Of a DNA stretch of 64,000 bases, positions 45,569 through 56,790 are shown one piece after another (the stretch's first letter is position 1; every line of letters begins with the position of its first letter). The notes under the pieces are model-generated. The model saw only the letters and a list, made by a program, of their open reading frames with translations, was not told the origin of the DNA and made no database searches. Source of the stretch: Bacteroidota bacterium (GTDB lineage: Bacteria; Bacteroidota; Bacteroidia; B-17B0; Aurantibacillaceae); NCBI GenBank assembly GCA_947450025.1, contig CANFTW010000001.1, forward strand, positions 1-64,000, read 5' to 3'. The translations under genes and the position numbers were made by a program.

Positions 45569-48388
45569 TTGGCAACTCAAAAAGACATTACCACTCTTAA
45601 TCCCAAAGAATTTATTATCATTAAGGGCGCTCGCATGCACAACCTTAAGGGCATTGATGTGGCACTCCCTCGTAATAAATTTATTGTCATAACTGGTTTA
45701 TCTGGTTCAGGAAAATCATCTTTAGCCTTCGATACATTATATGCAGAAGGGCAAAGACGTTATGTTGAAAGTTTATCGGCTTATGCTCGTCAGTTTTTAG
45801 GGCGTTTAGAAAAACCAAAAGTAGATTATATCAAAGGTATTTCTCCTGCAATTGCGATTGAACAAAAAGTCATTTCTCGCAACCCACGAAGCACTGTTGG
45901 AACCATTACCGAAATTTATGATTATTTAAAATTATTATACGCTCGCGTTGGTAAAACATACAGCCCTATTTCTGGTAAAATAGTCAAGCGTGATTCAGTA
46001 ACAGATGTGGTTGATTTTGTGAATACACTTTCAAATGACACCAAATGTTTAATCGTTTCTAGATTAATTGTTCCAAAAGATAGAGATTTAACTAAGCATT
46101 TAGAATTACTAAATCAACAAGGATTTGCTCGTATTTTAGTCAATAATCAAATTACCAAAATTTCTGAATTCGACGCTAAGAAATCAAAAAAGACAGATAC
46201 TATCTTTTTATTGATTGATAGAATTGTGGTTGATATTACAGATGAAGATTTTCAAAATCGTATCGCTGATAGTGTTCAAACCGCTTTTTTTGAAGGTAAT
46301 GGAGAATGCGATATTTTCATTGAAAAAGAAGACAAATCCTATAACACCCATCATTTCTCAAATTTATTTGAAGCGGATGGAATGTCGTTTGAAGAACCTG
46401 ACATGAATTTTTTCAGTTTCAATAACCCTATTGGCGCTTGTAAAACCTGCGAAGGTTTTGGAAGCATTATTGGGATTGACCCTGATTTAGCCATTCCTAA
46501 CAAAAGTATATCTGTCTATGATAGCGCTGTGGCTTGTTGGAACGGAGAAACGATGTCTTACTACAAAAATCAATTAGTAAAAAGTGCGCATAAATTTGAT
46601 TTCCCAATTCATAAACCTATTGCTCAATTAACAAAAGCACAATATAATTTATTATGGACTGGTAACGAACATTTTGAAGGCATTACCGCTTTCTTTAAAA
46701 TGTTAGAAAAGGAAAGTTACAAAATTCAGTACCGTGTGATGCTGGCTCGTTACCGAGGAAAAACAACTTGTCCTGATTGTAACGGTACACGTTTGCGTAA
46801 AGATGCAAACTACGTTAAAGTTGGCGACATGGGTATTTCTGAGTTAGTATTGATGCCTGTGTCGGATATCCGAGAATTTTTTAAAAAATTAAAATTAAAC
46901 GAACACGATACTTCTATTGCTAAACGTTTGTTAGTTGAAATCAATAGTCGTTTGCAATTTTTATTAGATGTTGGTTTAGGCTATTTAAGTTTAAATCGTG
47001 TAGCTAATACTTTAAGCGGTGGCGAAAGTCAAAGGATTAATTTGGCAACATCACTAGGCAGTAGCTTAGTTGGTAGTTTATATATTTTAGATGAACCCAG
47101 CATTGGTTTGCACTCCAGAGATACCGAACGTTTAATTGGGGTTTTAAAATCCTTAAAAGCACAAGGTAATACTGTTATAGTTGTGGAACACGATGAAGAA
47201 ATCATGCAAGCAGCCGACCAATTGATTGATATTGGTCCTGAAGCTGGAACTAAAGGTGGAGAATTGGTATTTCAAGGCAATCAAGCAGAATTATTAAAAG
47301 ATTCTAGAAGTTTTACTGCAAAATATTTAACTAATAAGTTAAGAATTGAAGTTCCAAAAACACGTCGTAAATGGAAAGAATTCATAGAAGTACATAATGC
47401 CACTGACCATAATTTAAAAGATATCACAGTTAAGTTTCCGTTAAATACATTATGCTGCGTAACAGGTGTGAGTGGTTCGGGGAAATCAACTTTAGTAAAA
47501 AAAGTATTATATCCTAATGTCAAAAAACATTTAGAAGGTTATTTCGCCAATGCAAAAAGCGATAAAATATCAGGTAGCTTAAAACAAATTCAACACGTTG
47601 AGTTTATCGATCAAAATCCAATTGGTAAATCTTCTCGCAGTAATCCTGTTACATACACCAAAGCTTATGATGAAATCAGAAATTTGTTTTCTGAACAATC
47701 TTTAGCAAAAGTTCGTAATTATAAACCTTCACATTTCTCATTCAATGTGGATGGTGGAAGATGTGAAGTGTGTGAGGGCGAAGGAACCATCACAGTTGAA
47801 ATGCAATTCATGGCAGACATTTCGTTGCCATGTGAGGCTTGTAATAGTAAGCGTTTTAAGGCAGAAACTCTTGAAATTTTATATAAAGGAAAATCCATTT
47901 CTGATGTATTAGAAATGACCATTGATGATGCTGTGATTTATTTTAGTCAAGATGAAACTGACAGAATTTGTAAACGTATCATTGAACGCTTAAAACCTTT
48001 ACAGGAGGTTGGATTAGGGTATGTACAATTAGGTCAGTCATCTAGTACGTTAAGTGGTGGCGAGGCACAACGTATTAAATTAGCTACTTTTTTAATTGGA
48101 GGAAGTTCTACGACACAAACCTTATTTATTTTTGATGAACCTACTACAGGTTTGCATTTTCATGATGTCGCCAAATTATTAAAATCCTTTAATGCTTTAA
48201 TTGAAAGAGGGCATTCTATTATTGTGATTGAACATAATTTAGATGTCATTAAATGTGCAGATTGGATAATTGATATTGGCCCTGAAGGAGGTGAAGAAGG
48301 CGGAACAGTTGTTGCTCAAGGAACTCCAGAAGATGTAGCTAAAAATAAGATAAGTTATACTGCCAAGTATTTAAAGGAAAAATTGTAA
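45569..48388 (+). CDS. uvrA: UvrABC excinuclease subunit A
   Basis: The 939-residue UvrA has two ABC ATPase halves: Walker A motifs [12 protein letters not shown] and [11 protein letters not shown], signatures [13 protein letters not shown] and [13 protein letters not shown]. Zinc fingers are CKTCEGFG with TTCPDCNG, and CEVCEGEG with LPCEACNS. The lesion-binding FEGNG loop region is present. The start is TTG at 45569: an in-frame stop (45557-45559) lies just upstream, and the next ATG would cut into the conserved first strand. It initiates nucleotide-excision repair. A large hairpin follows the stop codon. Confidence 0.97.
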   Translation: MATQKDITTLNPKEFIIIKGARMHNLKGIDVALPRNKFIVITGLSGSGKSSLAFDTLYAEGQRRYVESLSAYARQFLGRLEKPKVDYIKGISPAIAIEQKVISRNPRSTVGTITEIYDYLKLLYARVGKTYSPISGKIVKRDSVTDVVDFVNTLSNDTKCLIVSRLIVPKDRDLTKHLELLNQQGFARILVNNQITKISEFDAKKSKKTDTIFLLIDRIVVDITDEDFQNRIADSVQTAFFEGNGECDIFIEKEDKSYNTHHFSNLFEADGMSFEEPDMNFFSFNNPIGACKTCEGFGSIIGIDPDLAIPNKSISVYDSAVACWNGETMSYYKNQLVKSAHKFDFPIHKPIAQLTKAQYNLLWTGNEHFEGITAFFKMLEKESYKIQYRVMLARYRGKTTCPDCNGTRLRKDANYVKVGDMGISELVLMPVSDIREFFKKLKLNEHDTSIAKRLLVEINSRLQFLLDVGLGYLSLNRVANTLSGGESQRINLATSLGSSLVGSLYILDEPSIGLHSRDTERLIGVLKSLKAQGNTVIVVEHDEEIMQAADQLIDIGPEAGTKGGELVFQGNQAELLKDSRSFTAKYLTNKLRIEVPKTRRKWKEFIEVHNATDHNLKDITVKFPLNTLCCVTGVSGSGKSTLVKKVLYPNVKKHLEGYFANAKSDKISGSLKQIQHVEFIDQNPIGKSSRSNPVTYTKAYDEIRNLFSEQSLAKVRNYKPSHFSFNVDGGRCEVCEGEGTITVEMQFMADISLPCEACNSKRFKAETLEILYKGKSISDVLEMTIDDAVIYFSQDETDRICKRIIERLKPLQEVGLGYVQLGQSSSTLSGGEAQRIKLATFLIGGSSTTQTLFIFDEPTTGLHFHDVAKLLKSFNALIERGHSIIVIEHNLDVIKCADWIIDIGPEGGEEGGTVVAQGTPEDVAKNKISYTAKYLKEKL

Positions 48389-48389
48389 T

Positions 48390-48513
48390 AAGCATTACTA
48401 TTTAATCAGGATTTTTTAGGCGAACGAGATTTTAAAAACGGAGTATACATCTCGTATATGAGGCTTTTAAAATTGAAGTTCAACGACAAAAAGACGATTA
48501 AATAGTGATGCTT
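48390..48513. repeat. Long imperfect hairpin element downstream of uvrA
   Basis: The outer arms of 18 bases (48390-48407 and 48496-48513) pair completely in RNA with one U-G. Inner arms ATTTTAAAA (48429-48437) and TTTTAAAAT (48465-48473) pair perfectly, and GTATAC with GTATAT closes a 5-base loop. The bases between are partly complementary. This is much larger than an intrinsic terminator and lacks its GC core and T run. It may be a palindromic repeat element or a structured RNA. Confidence 0.6.
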
Positions 48514-48601
48514 ACAAGTTTTTAAAAACCTATTAACAAATCTTTCTAATTCTTTAAATTATTCGCACCTTTGGTTTTTAGAAAAACCTTTCTAAAAATC
48601 T

Positions 48602-49717
48602 ATGCAACTAAAATATCAAACTAAGCCTAAAGCCATCCTTTTATTAGAAGACGGTAAAGTATTTGAAGGCAAAGCCGCTGGAAAAATCGGCACTACTACT
48701 GGAGAAATTTGTTTTAATACTGGGATGACTGGTTACCAAGAAATTTTCACTGACCCTTCTTATTTCGGACAAATAGTGGTGATGAACAATGTTCACGTTG
48801 GAAATTATGGTATTGAAGCAAGCGAAGTAGAAAGTGATAGCATTAAAATTTCGGGCATGATTTGTAAGAAATTTAATGATGGTTTTTCTCGTAAACGCGC
48901 TCAACAATCTTTACAAGATTATTTTTTAAACGATGGTGTTGTTGCTATTAGTGACGTAGATACAAGAGCTATTGTTCGTTATATTAGAGATAAAGGCGCT
49001 ATGAACTGCATCATTTCTTCTGATAATGCGGACATTGATGCTTTAAAAGCACAGTTAGCAAAAGTTCCTAAAATGGAAGGTTTAGAATTATCTTCTAAAG
49101 TGGCGACGACAACTGCTTTTAATTTCGGAGAATCAACAGCTTCTCACAAAGTAGCCGTTTTAGATTTTGGAGTAAAGAAAAACATCTTACGTTCGTTAGC
49201 AGAAAGAGATTGTTATTTAAAAGTATTTCCAATGAAATCATCTATCAAAGATATTTTAGATTTCAATCCAGATGGCATCATGTTAACTAACGGACCTGGA
49301 GATCCAAGTGTTATGAAAGACGAAATTGCTTTAATTAAAGAATTAGTGGCAACTGGAAAACCTGTATTTGGTATCTGTTTAGGCCACCAATTATTAGCTC
49401 AATCTCAAGGAATTTCTACTTATAAAATGCATGCCGGTCACCGTGGAATTAATCACCCAGTAAAAAATATCATTACAGGCAAATCTGAAATTACTTCTCA
49501 AAATCATGGTTTTACAGTAAATGCTGAGGATATTGCTAAAAATCCAAATATCGAAATTACTCATATGAACTTAAATGACCATACCATTGAAGGTATTCGC
49601 ATTAAAAATAAGCCTGTATTTTCGGTACAATATCACCCAGAGGCTTGCCCTGGACCATTAGATGCTCGTTACCTTTTTGATGATTTTGTAAGTAATATCA
49701 AAGCGTCTAAAAAGTAA
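48602..49717 (+). CDS. carA: Carbamoyl-phosphate synthase small subunit
   Basis: The 371-residue CarA has the N-terminal synthase domain (LLLEDGKVFEGKAAG; CFNTGMTGYQEIFTDPSY) and a class I glutamine amidotransferase domain. The nucleophile is Cys259 (GICLGHQLLA), with His345 and Glu347 (QYHPEACPGP). It supplies ammonia to CarB for carbamoyl phosphate in pyrimidine and arginine synthesis. carB is not adjacent. Followed by a terminator at 49757. Confidence 0.97.
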   Translation: MQLKYQTKPKAILLLEDGKVFEGKAAGKIGTTTGEICFNTGMTGYQEIFTDPSYFGQIVVMNNVHVGNYGIEASEVESDSIKISGMICKKFNDGFSRKRAQQSLQDYFLNDGVVAISDVDTRAIVRYIRDKGAMNCIISSDNADIDALKAQLAKVPKMEGLELSSKVATTTAFNFGESTASHKVAVLDFGVKKNILRSLAERDCYLKVFPMKSSIKDILDFNPDGIMLTNGPGDPSVMKDEIALIKELVATGKPVFGICLGHQLLAQSQGISTYKMHAGHRGINHPVKNIITGKSEITSQNHGFTVNAEDIAKNPNIEITHMNLNDHTIEGIRIKNKPVFSVQYHPEACPGPLDARYLFDDFVSNIKASKK

Positions 49718-49756
49718 TTACGGGCTAATACCCCCATTTTTATCATTCTTACACTT

Positions 49757-49781
49757 AAAAGCCTAAATTTTAGGCTTTTTT
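49757..49781 (+). terminator. carA terminator
   Basis: A 9-bp stem AAAAGCCTA with TAGGCTTTT, a 5-base loop and a T run. The der promoter begins only three bases later. Confidence 0.85.
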
Positions 49782-49783
49782 GT

Positions 49784-49791
49784 TACCTTTG
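49784..49791 (+). promoter_or_regulatory. der -7 box
   Basis: TACCTTTG, the Bacteroidota -7 consensus, ends 7 bases before the der ATG, implying a nearly leaderless mRNA. The -33 region would fall inside the carA terminator; I see no clear TTTG there. Confidence 0.5.
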
Positions 49792-49798
49792 CGGCATT

Positions 49799-51109
49799 AT
49801 GCCAAATTTAGTAGCCATTGTAGGTCGTCCCAATGTTGGGAAATCGACCCTTTTTAATAGATTAACTGAAACTCGTGAGGCCATCGTTGACGATGAGCCT
49901 GGGGTTACACGTGATAGACATTATGGTAAATCAAACTGGAATGGTGTTGAATTTTCTGTCGTAGATACTGGTGGATATATTAAAGGGAGTGATGATATTT
50001 TTGAAGAAGAAATTCGTAAGCAAGTTCAAATTGCAGTTGATGAAAGTACCAGTATCTTATTTATGGTGGATGTAACTGACGGTGTTACTCAATTTGATAA
50101 AGATGTTGCCAATATTGTTCGTAGAAGTAAAAAGCCAGTTTTATTAGTAGTTAATAAAGTTGATAATAGCGAACGAAATTCATATGCTTTAGAATTTTAT
50201 GAGTTAGGATTAGGCGACCCATATTGTATTTCATCTAATAGCGGAGCAGGAACTGGAGATTTATTAGACTCTTTAATCAAAACATTTCCGGAAGATTTAG
50301 GCGCTATTGCAGATAGTCATTTACCGAAAATTGCTATCGTTGGCCGTCCTAACGTTGGAAAATCTTCTTTAACCAATGCGTTATTAGGCGAAGATAGAAA
50401 TATTGTAACTGCTATTGCAGGAACCACAAGAGATACTATTCATACACGATACAATAAATTTGGGCATGATTTCTTATTAATTGATACCGCAGGTATGCGC
50501 AAGAAAGCTAAGGTACATGAAGATATTGAATTTTACAGCGTCATGCGCACTATCAATGCTATTGAACATTCAGATGTCTGTGTATTAATGCTAGATGCTA
50601 CTTTAGGTATTGAATCACAAGACTTAAACATCATTCACTTAATCGTAAAAAACCATAAAGGAATTGTTATCGTAGTAAACAAATGGGATTTAGTTGAAGA
50701 TAAAAATACCATGACAACAAAACACTTTGAAGAGCAAATCAGAATTAGTATGATGCCTTTTAAAGATGTGCCTATTATTTTCACTTCAGTGACTGAAAAA
50801 CAACGTATCATGAAAGTAATTGATATAGCGATGGAAGTATATCAAAATAGAACAACTAAAATACCTACCAGTAAATTAAACGAATATTTCTTACCATTAA
50901 TTGAAAACTTCCCACCTCCAGCAGTCAAAGGAAAAATTGTGAAGATTAAATATGTTACTCAAATTAAAGATACTTGTGCATTCGTGTTTTTTTGTAACTC
51001 GCCACAATATTTAACAGATGCTTACAAACGTTTTCTTGAAAATAAATTCAGAGAAAGCTTTAATTTTACTGGAGTTCCTCTATCATTTTATTTTAGAGCC
51101 AAAAGCTAA
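49799..51109 (+). CDS. der: Ribosome-assembly GTPase Der
   Basis: Two tandem G domains with [14 protein letters not shown] and [17 protein letters not shown], both DTGG/DTAG switch motifs and both NKxD motifs (VNKVD, VNKWD) are followed by a KH-like domain in the last 85 residues. The 436-residue length is normal. Der acts in maturation of the 50S subunit. Single-gene unit with its own terminator. Confidence 0.97.
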   Translation: MPNLVAIVGRPNVGKSTLFNRLTETREAIVDDEPGVTRDRHYGKSNWNGVEFSVVDTGGYIKGSDDIFEEEIRKQVQIAVDESTSILFMVDVTDGVTQFDKDVANIVRRSKKPVLLVVNKVDNSERNSYALEFYELGLGDPYCISSNSGAGTGDLLDSLIKTFPEDLGAIADSHLPKIAIVGRPNVGKSSLTNALLGEDRNIVTAIAGTTRDTIHTRYNKFGHDFLLIDTAGMRKKAKVHEDIEFYSVMRTINAIEHSDVCVLMLDATLGIESQDLNIIHLIVKNHKGIVIVVNKWDLVEDKNTMTTKHFEEQIRISMMPFKDVPIIFTSVTEKQRIMKVIDIAMEVYQNRTTKIPTSKLNEYFLPLIENFPPPAVKGKIVKIKYVTQIKDTCAFVFFCNSPQYLTDAYKRFLENKFRESFNFTGVPLSFYFRAKS

Positions 51110-51132
51110 TTTAATATTAAAATAATCTATCT

Positions 51133-51162
51133 AAAAAAGTTTGACAAATGTCAAACTTTTTT
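51133..51162 (+). terminator. der terminator
   Basis: A 14-bp stem AAAAAAGTTTGACA with its complement and a 2-base nominal loop, followed by T residues. Confidence 0.88.
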
Positions 51163-51243
51163 AATTTATACTATACTAAATTTTTAATCGTGACTTTTTA
51201 GTTTATTATAAGTTATAGAAGTAACCAACTAAACTTATCTGAC

Positions 51244-52104
51244 ATGAAAACTCTAACCACCTTCCTTTTAGGAATATTACTTATTAATAAGGTTTCTGCC
51301 ATTCACAAAGGAGATTCTTTAAAAGATAAACCAATAAAACCTAATAACCCTTGTGATATATATGACAAACAAAATATTGGCAGCAGACGTCCAATTGGTT
51401 ATACAAATTTACGAGAAGGAGATGTTGCTTGGGAGAAAAGGGTTTGGCGAGATATTGACCTACGCGAAAAGCAAAATCAACCTTTGTATTATCCGCTAGA
51501 ATATAGCGCTTGCAGAACCTCTCTTTTTCAAACCATTACAAGACAAATTTTAATCGGAAATATTACAGCCTTTAAAGACGAAGATTTTTTAGTTCCATAC
51601 AATGATGCAGAAATAAAAAACAAACTCGTTAAACGGGATACGGTTCCACAAATCACTTACAATGAATTGGGAGAAGAATTACCACCAATCATGGTTCCGA
51701 CGGTTGATTCAACAAGTATCTATGAACGTATTTTAAAATTTAGAGTAAAGGAAGATTGGTATTTTGATAGACAAAAATCAAGTTTAGAAGTTCGTATTGT
51801 TGGCTTGGCTGCTATTGAATATAATGAAGAACGAGATTACTATAGAGAATTGTATTGGGTATATTTCCCATCTTGTCGCCCCTACTTTGCTCGCAATGAT
51901 GTATATAATTTCAAGAACGATGCCGAGCGAAGAAGCTTAGATGATATTTTTTGGAAACGACAATTCACGAGTACGATTGTAAAAGAATCTAACGTACAAG
52001 ACCGTTATATTGACCAATATCAGAAAGGAATTGATGCATTAGTAGAAGCAGAAAAAATAAAGATGAACATCTTTACTTGGGAACATGACTTGTGGAATTA
52101 TTAA
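51244..52104 (+). CDS. gldN: GldN/PorN-family protein, isolated
   Basis: A signal peptide (cleavage near KVSA) precedes 265 residues matching GldN/PorN: KRVWRDIDLREKQNQPLYYP, EDWYFDRQKSSLEVRIVGLA, YWVYFPSCRPYFARNDVYN, and the end YDxY-type block leading to TWEHDLWNY. In T9SS, GldN/PorN forms a periplasmic ring with the GldK/PorK lipoprotein under the outer membrane. Usually the gene is last in gldKLMN; here it stands alone between der and purL, with its own terminator. Confidence 0.9.
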   Translation: MKTLTTFLLGILLINKVSAIHKGDSLKDKPIKPNNPCDIYDKQNIGSRRPIGYTNLREGDVAWEKRVWRDIDLREKQNQPLYYPLEYSACRTSLFQTITRQILIGNITAFKDEDFLVPYNDAEIKNKLVKRDTVPQITYNELGEELPPIMVPTVDSTSIYERILKFRVKEDWYFDRQKSSLEVRIVGLAAIEYNEERDYYRELYWVYFPSCRPYFARNDVYNFKNDAERRSLDDIFWKRQFTSTIVKESNVQDRYIDQYQKGIDALVEAEKIKMNIFTWEHDLWNY

Positions 52105-52110
52105 AAAACA

Positions 52111-52140
52111 AAAAAGGTTCAGCGATTGCTGAACCTTTTT
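52111..52140. terminator. Bidirectional terminator between gldN and purL
   Basis: A 13-bp stem AAAAAGGTTCAGC with its complement and a GATT loop, between convergent genes. Confidence 0.93.
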
Positions 52141-52150
52141 AAAGAATATA

Positions 52151-55100
52151 TTACTTTTTCTCAATCCATTTTTTGGCATTTTCAAAAGCTTCTATCCAAG
52201 GAGAAACCTCATCGTTTCTATCAGGATAATTAGCCCAATTCCATGGAAATGTTGAGCGCTCAATATGCGGCATCATTACCAAATGACGGCCAGTTGTATC
52301 GCACATCATGGCTGTATTAAAATCAGAACCATTTGGATTAGCAGGGTAACTGTTGTATCCATATTTAGCCACAATATTGTATTTATCTTCGGCATAAGGT
52401 AATTTAAATTTCCCTTCGCCATGCGAAATCCAAACACCTAACGTTGTTCCTTCTAAAGTAGATAACATCACTGAATTATTTTTTTGAACTTTCACCGATG
52501 TAAATCCACTCTCATGTTTTTGAGATGTATTATGGTGCATCTTACCATGAACTTCATGTTCAGGATTAATTAATTCTAATTCCATTAATAATTGACACCC
52601 ATTACAAATACCGACTGATAAGGTATCTTCACGTTTAAAGAACTTCTTTAATGCTGTGTTTGCTTTTTCGTTATATAAAAATGCTCCAGCCCAACCTTTA
52701 GCCGAACCTAATACATCCGAATTGGAGAATCCACCAACCGCACCAATAAACTGAATATCTTCTAAATTTTCTCTACCAGAAATTAAATCTGTCATGTGCA
52801 CATCCTTCACATCAAAACCTGCTAAATACATCGCATTAGCCATTTCACGCTCTGAGTTAGAACCTTTCTCACGAATGATGGCTGCTTTAGGACGAGGTTT
52901 AGAAGAATCAATCACTGGCAATTTACCATCAAAATGAGCTGGGAAAGTAAACTGTAAAGGTTGATTTTTAAAGTTATTATAACGCTCTTGCGCCATACCG
53001 TTTTTAGATTGTTTTGAATCTAATAAGAAAGATGTTTTGTACCACGTGTCTCTTGTTTCAGAAACATTAAATGTAAAAGTATCTGCGTTGTTTTTAATCG
53101 TCACAGAATTGCCTTCAACGACTGAACCAATTTTGAAAACCTCAATCTTATGTTTTGCAAACTCTGCTTCAACAGAAGCATCCGCTTGAAATACGACGGC
53201 AATGTTTTCGTTAAATAATGCTTTTACTGAATCGCTTTCTTTTAAAGCCGTTAAATCATAATTCGCACCTAAGTTTACATCAGCAAAACATAACTCCAAT
53301 AACGTTGTAATTAAACCACCGCTACCAACATCATGTCCTGCTTTGATTTTACGATCTTTAATTAAATCTTGTAATACATTAAATGCTTTTTTAAAGAATG
53401 CGCCATCCTTAATAGTTGGAACATTCGCACCTATTTTATTTAATACTTGTGCAAACGACGAACCTCCTAATTTAAATGAATCTTGAGATAAGTTAATGTA
53501 ATAAATATTTCCACCCTTACGTTTTAAAACTGGCTCAACAACTTTTGTAATATTAGAGCAATTTCCTGCTGCTGATATAATAACTGTTCCTGGCGCAATC
53601 ACCTCATCGTTAGGGTATTTTTGTTTCATCGATAAAGAATCTTTTCCAGTTGGAATATTGATTCCTAATTCAATAGCAAATTCAGAACAAGCTTGAACAG
53701 CTTCATATAAACGAGCATCTTCACCTTCGTTCTTGCAAGCCCACATCCAGTTAGCAGAAAGTGATACTGATTGCATACCATCTTTTAATGGTGCCCAAAC
53801 TAAATTAGATAAGGATTCAGCAATGGCCGTTCTTGAACCTGCAGCTGGGTTAACTAAAGCAGATATTGGCGAATGACCAATAGTGGTTGCAATACCTTCT
53901 TTACCTTTATAGTCTAATGCCATGACACCCAAATTGTTTAATGGTAATTGTAATGGGCCAGCACATTGTTGTTTTGCTACTCTACCTCCTACACAACGGT
54001 CAACTTTGTTAGTTAACCAATCTTTACAAGCTACTGCTTCTAATTGCAACACTTGATTTAAGTAAGAAGGAATATTTGCTGTTGAATACGTTAATTCAGA
54101 ATAATTTGTTTTAACGGTTTTATCCGTCATAATGGTTTTTGGAGAGCTTCCAAAGAAATCTTCCAAAGCATAATCCATTGGTTTTAATCCAGTAGTTTTT
54201 GATTGGAACGTAAAACGGTGATCATTCGTCACATCACCTACTTGATACATTGGAGAACGTTCACGGTCTGCAATACGTTGTAAGGTATCAATATCTTTTT
54301 GGCCAATCACTAAGCCCATCCGCTCTTGCGATTCGTTACCAATAATTTCTTTAGCTGATAAAGTTGGATCACCTACAGGCAATTTATCCAAATCAATTAA
54401 ACCACCAGTTGCTTCTACTAATTCTGATAAACAGTTTAAGTGTCCACCAGCACCATGATCATGAATTGATACAATTGGATTATTATCGCTTTCAACTAAA
54501 CCACGCACTGCATTAGCGGCACGTTTTTGCATTTCAGGATTAGAGCGTTGTATAGCATTTAATTCGATACCCGAACCAAACGCCCCAGTGTCAGCTGATG
54601 AAACTGCGGCTCCACCCATGCCAATCCGGTAATTTTCTCCGCCTAAAATAACAATCTTATCGCCAGCTTTAGGTTCCTTTTTAATTGCCTGGTTTAATTT
54701 TCCATAACCAATCCCACCCGCTTGCATAATCACTTTATCGTAACCAACCTTACGGTTATTTTCTTCATGCTCAAAAGTTAATACTGAACCTGTAATTAAT
54801 GGCTGACCAAATTTATTTCCAAAATCAGAAGCACCATTTGATGCTTTGATTAAAATATCTATGGGTGTTTGATACAACCAAGGCCTTTCACTCATTCCTT
54901 TCTCCCACTCTCTTCCACTCTCTAAACGTGAGTAAGAAGTCATATACACTGCTGTTCCAGCTAATGGTAATGAACCTTGACCACCTGCTAAACGGTCACG
55001 AATTTCTCCACCCGAACCAGTTGCTGCTCCATTAAATGGTTCAACGGTTGTTGGAAAATTATGCGTTTCAGCTTTTAATGATAAAACCGATACAAATTCT

Positions 55101-55807
55101 TTCTCTTCGTAAAAGTCTGGTTTATCAGCACTCTTAGGAGCAAATTGAGTAACCTTTGGTCCTTTCACAAAAGCCACGTTGTCTTTATAAGCAGAAACGA
55201 TATCGTTAGGATTGGTCTCTGATGTTTTTTTAATTAATTTAAAAAGTGATGTTGATTTTGTTTCTCCATCAATCACAAACGTGCCGTTAAATATTTTATG
55301 ACGACAGTGTTCTGAGTTTGCTTGAGAGAAAGCAAAAATTTCAGAGTCGGTTAATTTGCGTCCTAGTTTAGTAGATAAATTATTTAAGTAATCGACTTCT
55401 TCTCCACTTAATGCTAAACCTTCCGATTTATTATAAGCAGCAATATCGGTAATTTCTAAAATTGGTTCAGGCTTAATGTTAATGGTATATATCTCTTGAT
55501 TTAATTCGCTATACTTTTGAGATAACATTGGATCAAAAGCAGTAAAATCAGCAACTACTTTTTCAAATTCTTCAATTCGTATAATACCGATAATACCCAT
55601 ATTCTGAGTGATTTCAACAGCATTTGTGCTCCAAGGAGTAATCATAGCGGCACGTGGACCAACAAAAAAATCTGTTAAAACAGATTGCTCAATTTTATGA
55701 GCGCCGTCAAATAGCCAGTTTAGTTTTTGAATGTCTTCTGAAGAAATAGAATCTAGCGTTTGAACTGCAAAAACAGTATTGGATTGGTTTCCGAAGAAAT
55801 GAATCAT
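52151..55807 (-). CDS. purL: Phosphoribosylformylglycinamidine synthase (large PurL)
   Basis: The 1,218-residue large-type enzyme converts FGAR to FGAM in purine synthesis. The N-terminal PurS-like part and linker have [20 protein letters not shown]. The catalytic core has [20 protein letters not shown] and two AIRS-like halves. The C-terminal glutaminase has the nucleophile in [13 protein letters not shown] and the His-Glu pair in [12 protein letters not shown]. No separate purS or purQ is needed. It has a consensus promoter at 55838-55868 and no other pur gene nearby. Confidence 0.97.
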   Translation of the reverse strand: MIHFFGNQSNTVFAVQTLDSISSEDIQKLNWLFDGAHKIEQSVLTDFFVGPRAAMITPWSTNAVEITQNMGIIGIIRIEEFEKVVADFTAFDPMLSQKYSELNQEIYTINIKPEPILEITDIAAYNKSEGLALSGEEVDYLNNLSTKLGRKLTDSEIFAFSQANSEHCRHKIFNGTFVIDGETKSTSLFKLIKKTSETNPNDIVSAYKDNVAFVKGPKVTQFAPKSADKPDFYEEKEFVSVLSLKAETHNFPTTVEPFNGAATGSGGEIRDRLAGGQGSLPLAGTAVYMTSYSRLESGREWEKGMSERPWLYQTPIDILIKASNGASDFGNKFGQPLITGSVLTFEHEENNRKVGYDKVIMQAGGIGYGKLNQAIKKEPKAGDKIVILGGENYRIGMGGAAVSSADTGAFGSGIELNAIQRSNPEMQKRAANAVRGLVESDNNPIVSIHDHGAGGHLNCLSELVEATGGLIDLDKLPVGDPTLSAKEIIGNESQERMGLVIGQKDIDTLQRIADRERSPMYQVGDVTNDHRFTFQSKTTGLKPMDYALEDFFGSSPKTIMTDKTVKTNYSELTYSTANIPSYLNQVLQLEAVACKDWLTNKVDRCVGGRVAKQQCAGPLQLPLNNLGVMALDYKGKEGIATTIGHSPISALVNPAAGSRTAIAESLSNLVWAPLKDGMQSVSLSANWMWACKNEGEDARLYEAVQACSEFAIELGINIPTGKDSLSMKQKYPNDEVIAPGTVIISAAGNCSNITKVVEPVLKRKGGNIYYINLSQDSFKLGGSSFAQVLNKIGANVPTIKDGAFFKKAFNVLQDLIKDRKIKAGHDVGSGGLITTLLELCFADVNLGANYDLTALKESDSVKALFNENIAVVFQADASVEAEFAKHKIEVFKIGSVVEGNSVTIKNNADTFTFNVSETRDTWYKTSFLLDSKQSKNGMAQERYNNFKNQPLQFTFPAHFDGKLPVIDSSKPRPKAAIIREKGSNSEREMANAMYLAGFDVKDVHMTDLISGRENLEDIQFIGAVGGFSNSDVLGSAKGWAGAFLYNEKANTALKKFFKREDTLSVGICNGCQLLMELELINPEHEVHGKMHHNTSQKHESGFTSVKVQKNNSVMLSTLEGTTLGVWISHGEGKFKLPYAEDKYNIVAKYGYNSYPANPNGSDFNTAMMCDTTGRHLVMMPHIERSTFPWNWANYPDRNDEVSPWIEAFENAKKWIEKK

Positions 55808-55837
55808 AAGGTTTGTTATTGATTATTTTTGAAAGTG

Positions 55838-55868
55838 CAAAGTTAACGTTATTAGATAAATAAGCCAA
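55838..55868 (-). promoter_or_regulatory. purL promoter
   Basis: On the minus strand TTG, 20 bases, TAACTTTG; the -7 box ends 30 bases before the start codon. Confidence 0.7.
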
Positions 55869-55912
55869 TTAGCCAAGTATTATTTATCCCACAAAAATCA
55901 ATAGATTTAAAC

Positions 55913-55945
55913 AAAAAAGGCCCAGTTTTTAACTGAGCCTTTTAA
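55913..55945 (-). terminator. Terminator of the first DUF4412-type gene
   Basis: On the minus strand a GGCTCAGTT stem pairs with AACTGGGCC (one U-G), with an AAA loop and a T run after it. It is about 20 bases past the stop codon. Confidence 0.85.
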
Positions 55946-55964
55946 ATGAAATTTATAATAAATT

Positions 55965-56645
55965 TTATTTTCCTCCTTGCATCGATTTTAACTCGTCCAT
56001 GGTCATTAATTTATATCCTTCAGTCGATAATTCAAATTTTGAATCTGCAACTGGTTCAATCGACACCTCCTTAGCAACCATTTTCAATTTCATAGCACCT
56101 TGTCCACCAGAATATTCAAATGGAACCCCTTTTAAACCTTTCATGATAGTTTGTCCTCGGCCTTTTCCATCTTTATTAGGGTTTTCAAATTTATCACATA
56201 CCCACATTTCTGTTTTCTCTTCCTTTTTATCTTTAGAAACAGTTGTCATAATAACTTTTTTACATTCGTAACCTGCAATCATTTTTGTTTCGGACGTATA
56301 TTCAAATTTAGGATCAGGTGATTTATCTTTTGCTTTTGCAGCTTCTTTTTCCATCTCCTCTTTGGTTTGCTTAATGGCAATTTTGTTTCCCATTTGTTCC
56401 ATTAACATCACCATTCCTTTGTCATCAACTAAGGTTTGATTTGTAAACATCATTGATGACATTTCCGTTAATGATTTACCGTTTTTAAATGTTGACTTTA
56501 ATTCCATATCCCCCATCATGGCAGCTTGCTCAGGAGGAAGACCTTCCATTGTCATGTTGTATGTGATTGAACCTTCCTTAATTTGTGCATTTAACGATAA
56601 AGCTGATAACGCAACGACAGCTAGAGTAGAAAATAATTTTTTCAT
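55965..56645 (-). CDS. DUF4412-type exported protein
   Basis: A signal peptide (cleavage near LSLNAQ) precedes a 205-residue LolA-like/DUF4412-type beta sandwich. The hallmark motif is IAGYECKKV (central), preceded by FEYTSET. It begins with the KEGSITYNMTMEG strand typical of this family and is Met-rich. It is related to the protein at 56791 (IAGYNCKKV at the same place). No function is known; the fold suggests binding of a hydrophobic ligand in the periplasm. Confidence 0.8.
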   Translation of the reverse strand: MKKLFSTLAVVALSALSLNAQIKEGSITYNMTMEGLPPEQAAMMGDMELKSTFKNGKSLTEMSSMMFTNQTLVDDKGMVMLMEQMGNKIAIKQTKEEMEKEAAKAKDKSPDPKFEYTSETKMIAGYECKKVIMTTVSKDKKEEKTEMWVCDKFENPNKDGKGRGQTIMKGLKGVPFEYSGGQGAMKLKMVAKEVSIEPVADSKFELSTEGYKLMTMDELKSMQGGK

Positions 56646-56790
56646 GTTTATTTGAATTTATAATTGTGTATTTTGTGTTTCAATTGATATGCCAATTTAC
56701 AATTTTACCAGATTAAGTGTGCGAAAATATGCTAAATGGCAAATAATATGGATAAGAGTTGTTTTTTATTTTCGTAATAAAAAATTTGAA

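Noticed and set aside
48389-48504. A 37-codon open frame running through the hairpin after uvrA
   Set aside because: It has no good start codon after the preceding stop and follows from the palindrome's composition; the hairpin is the better explanation.
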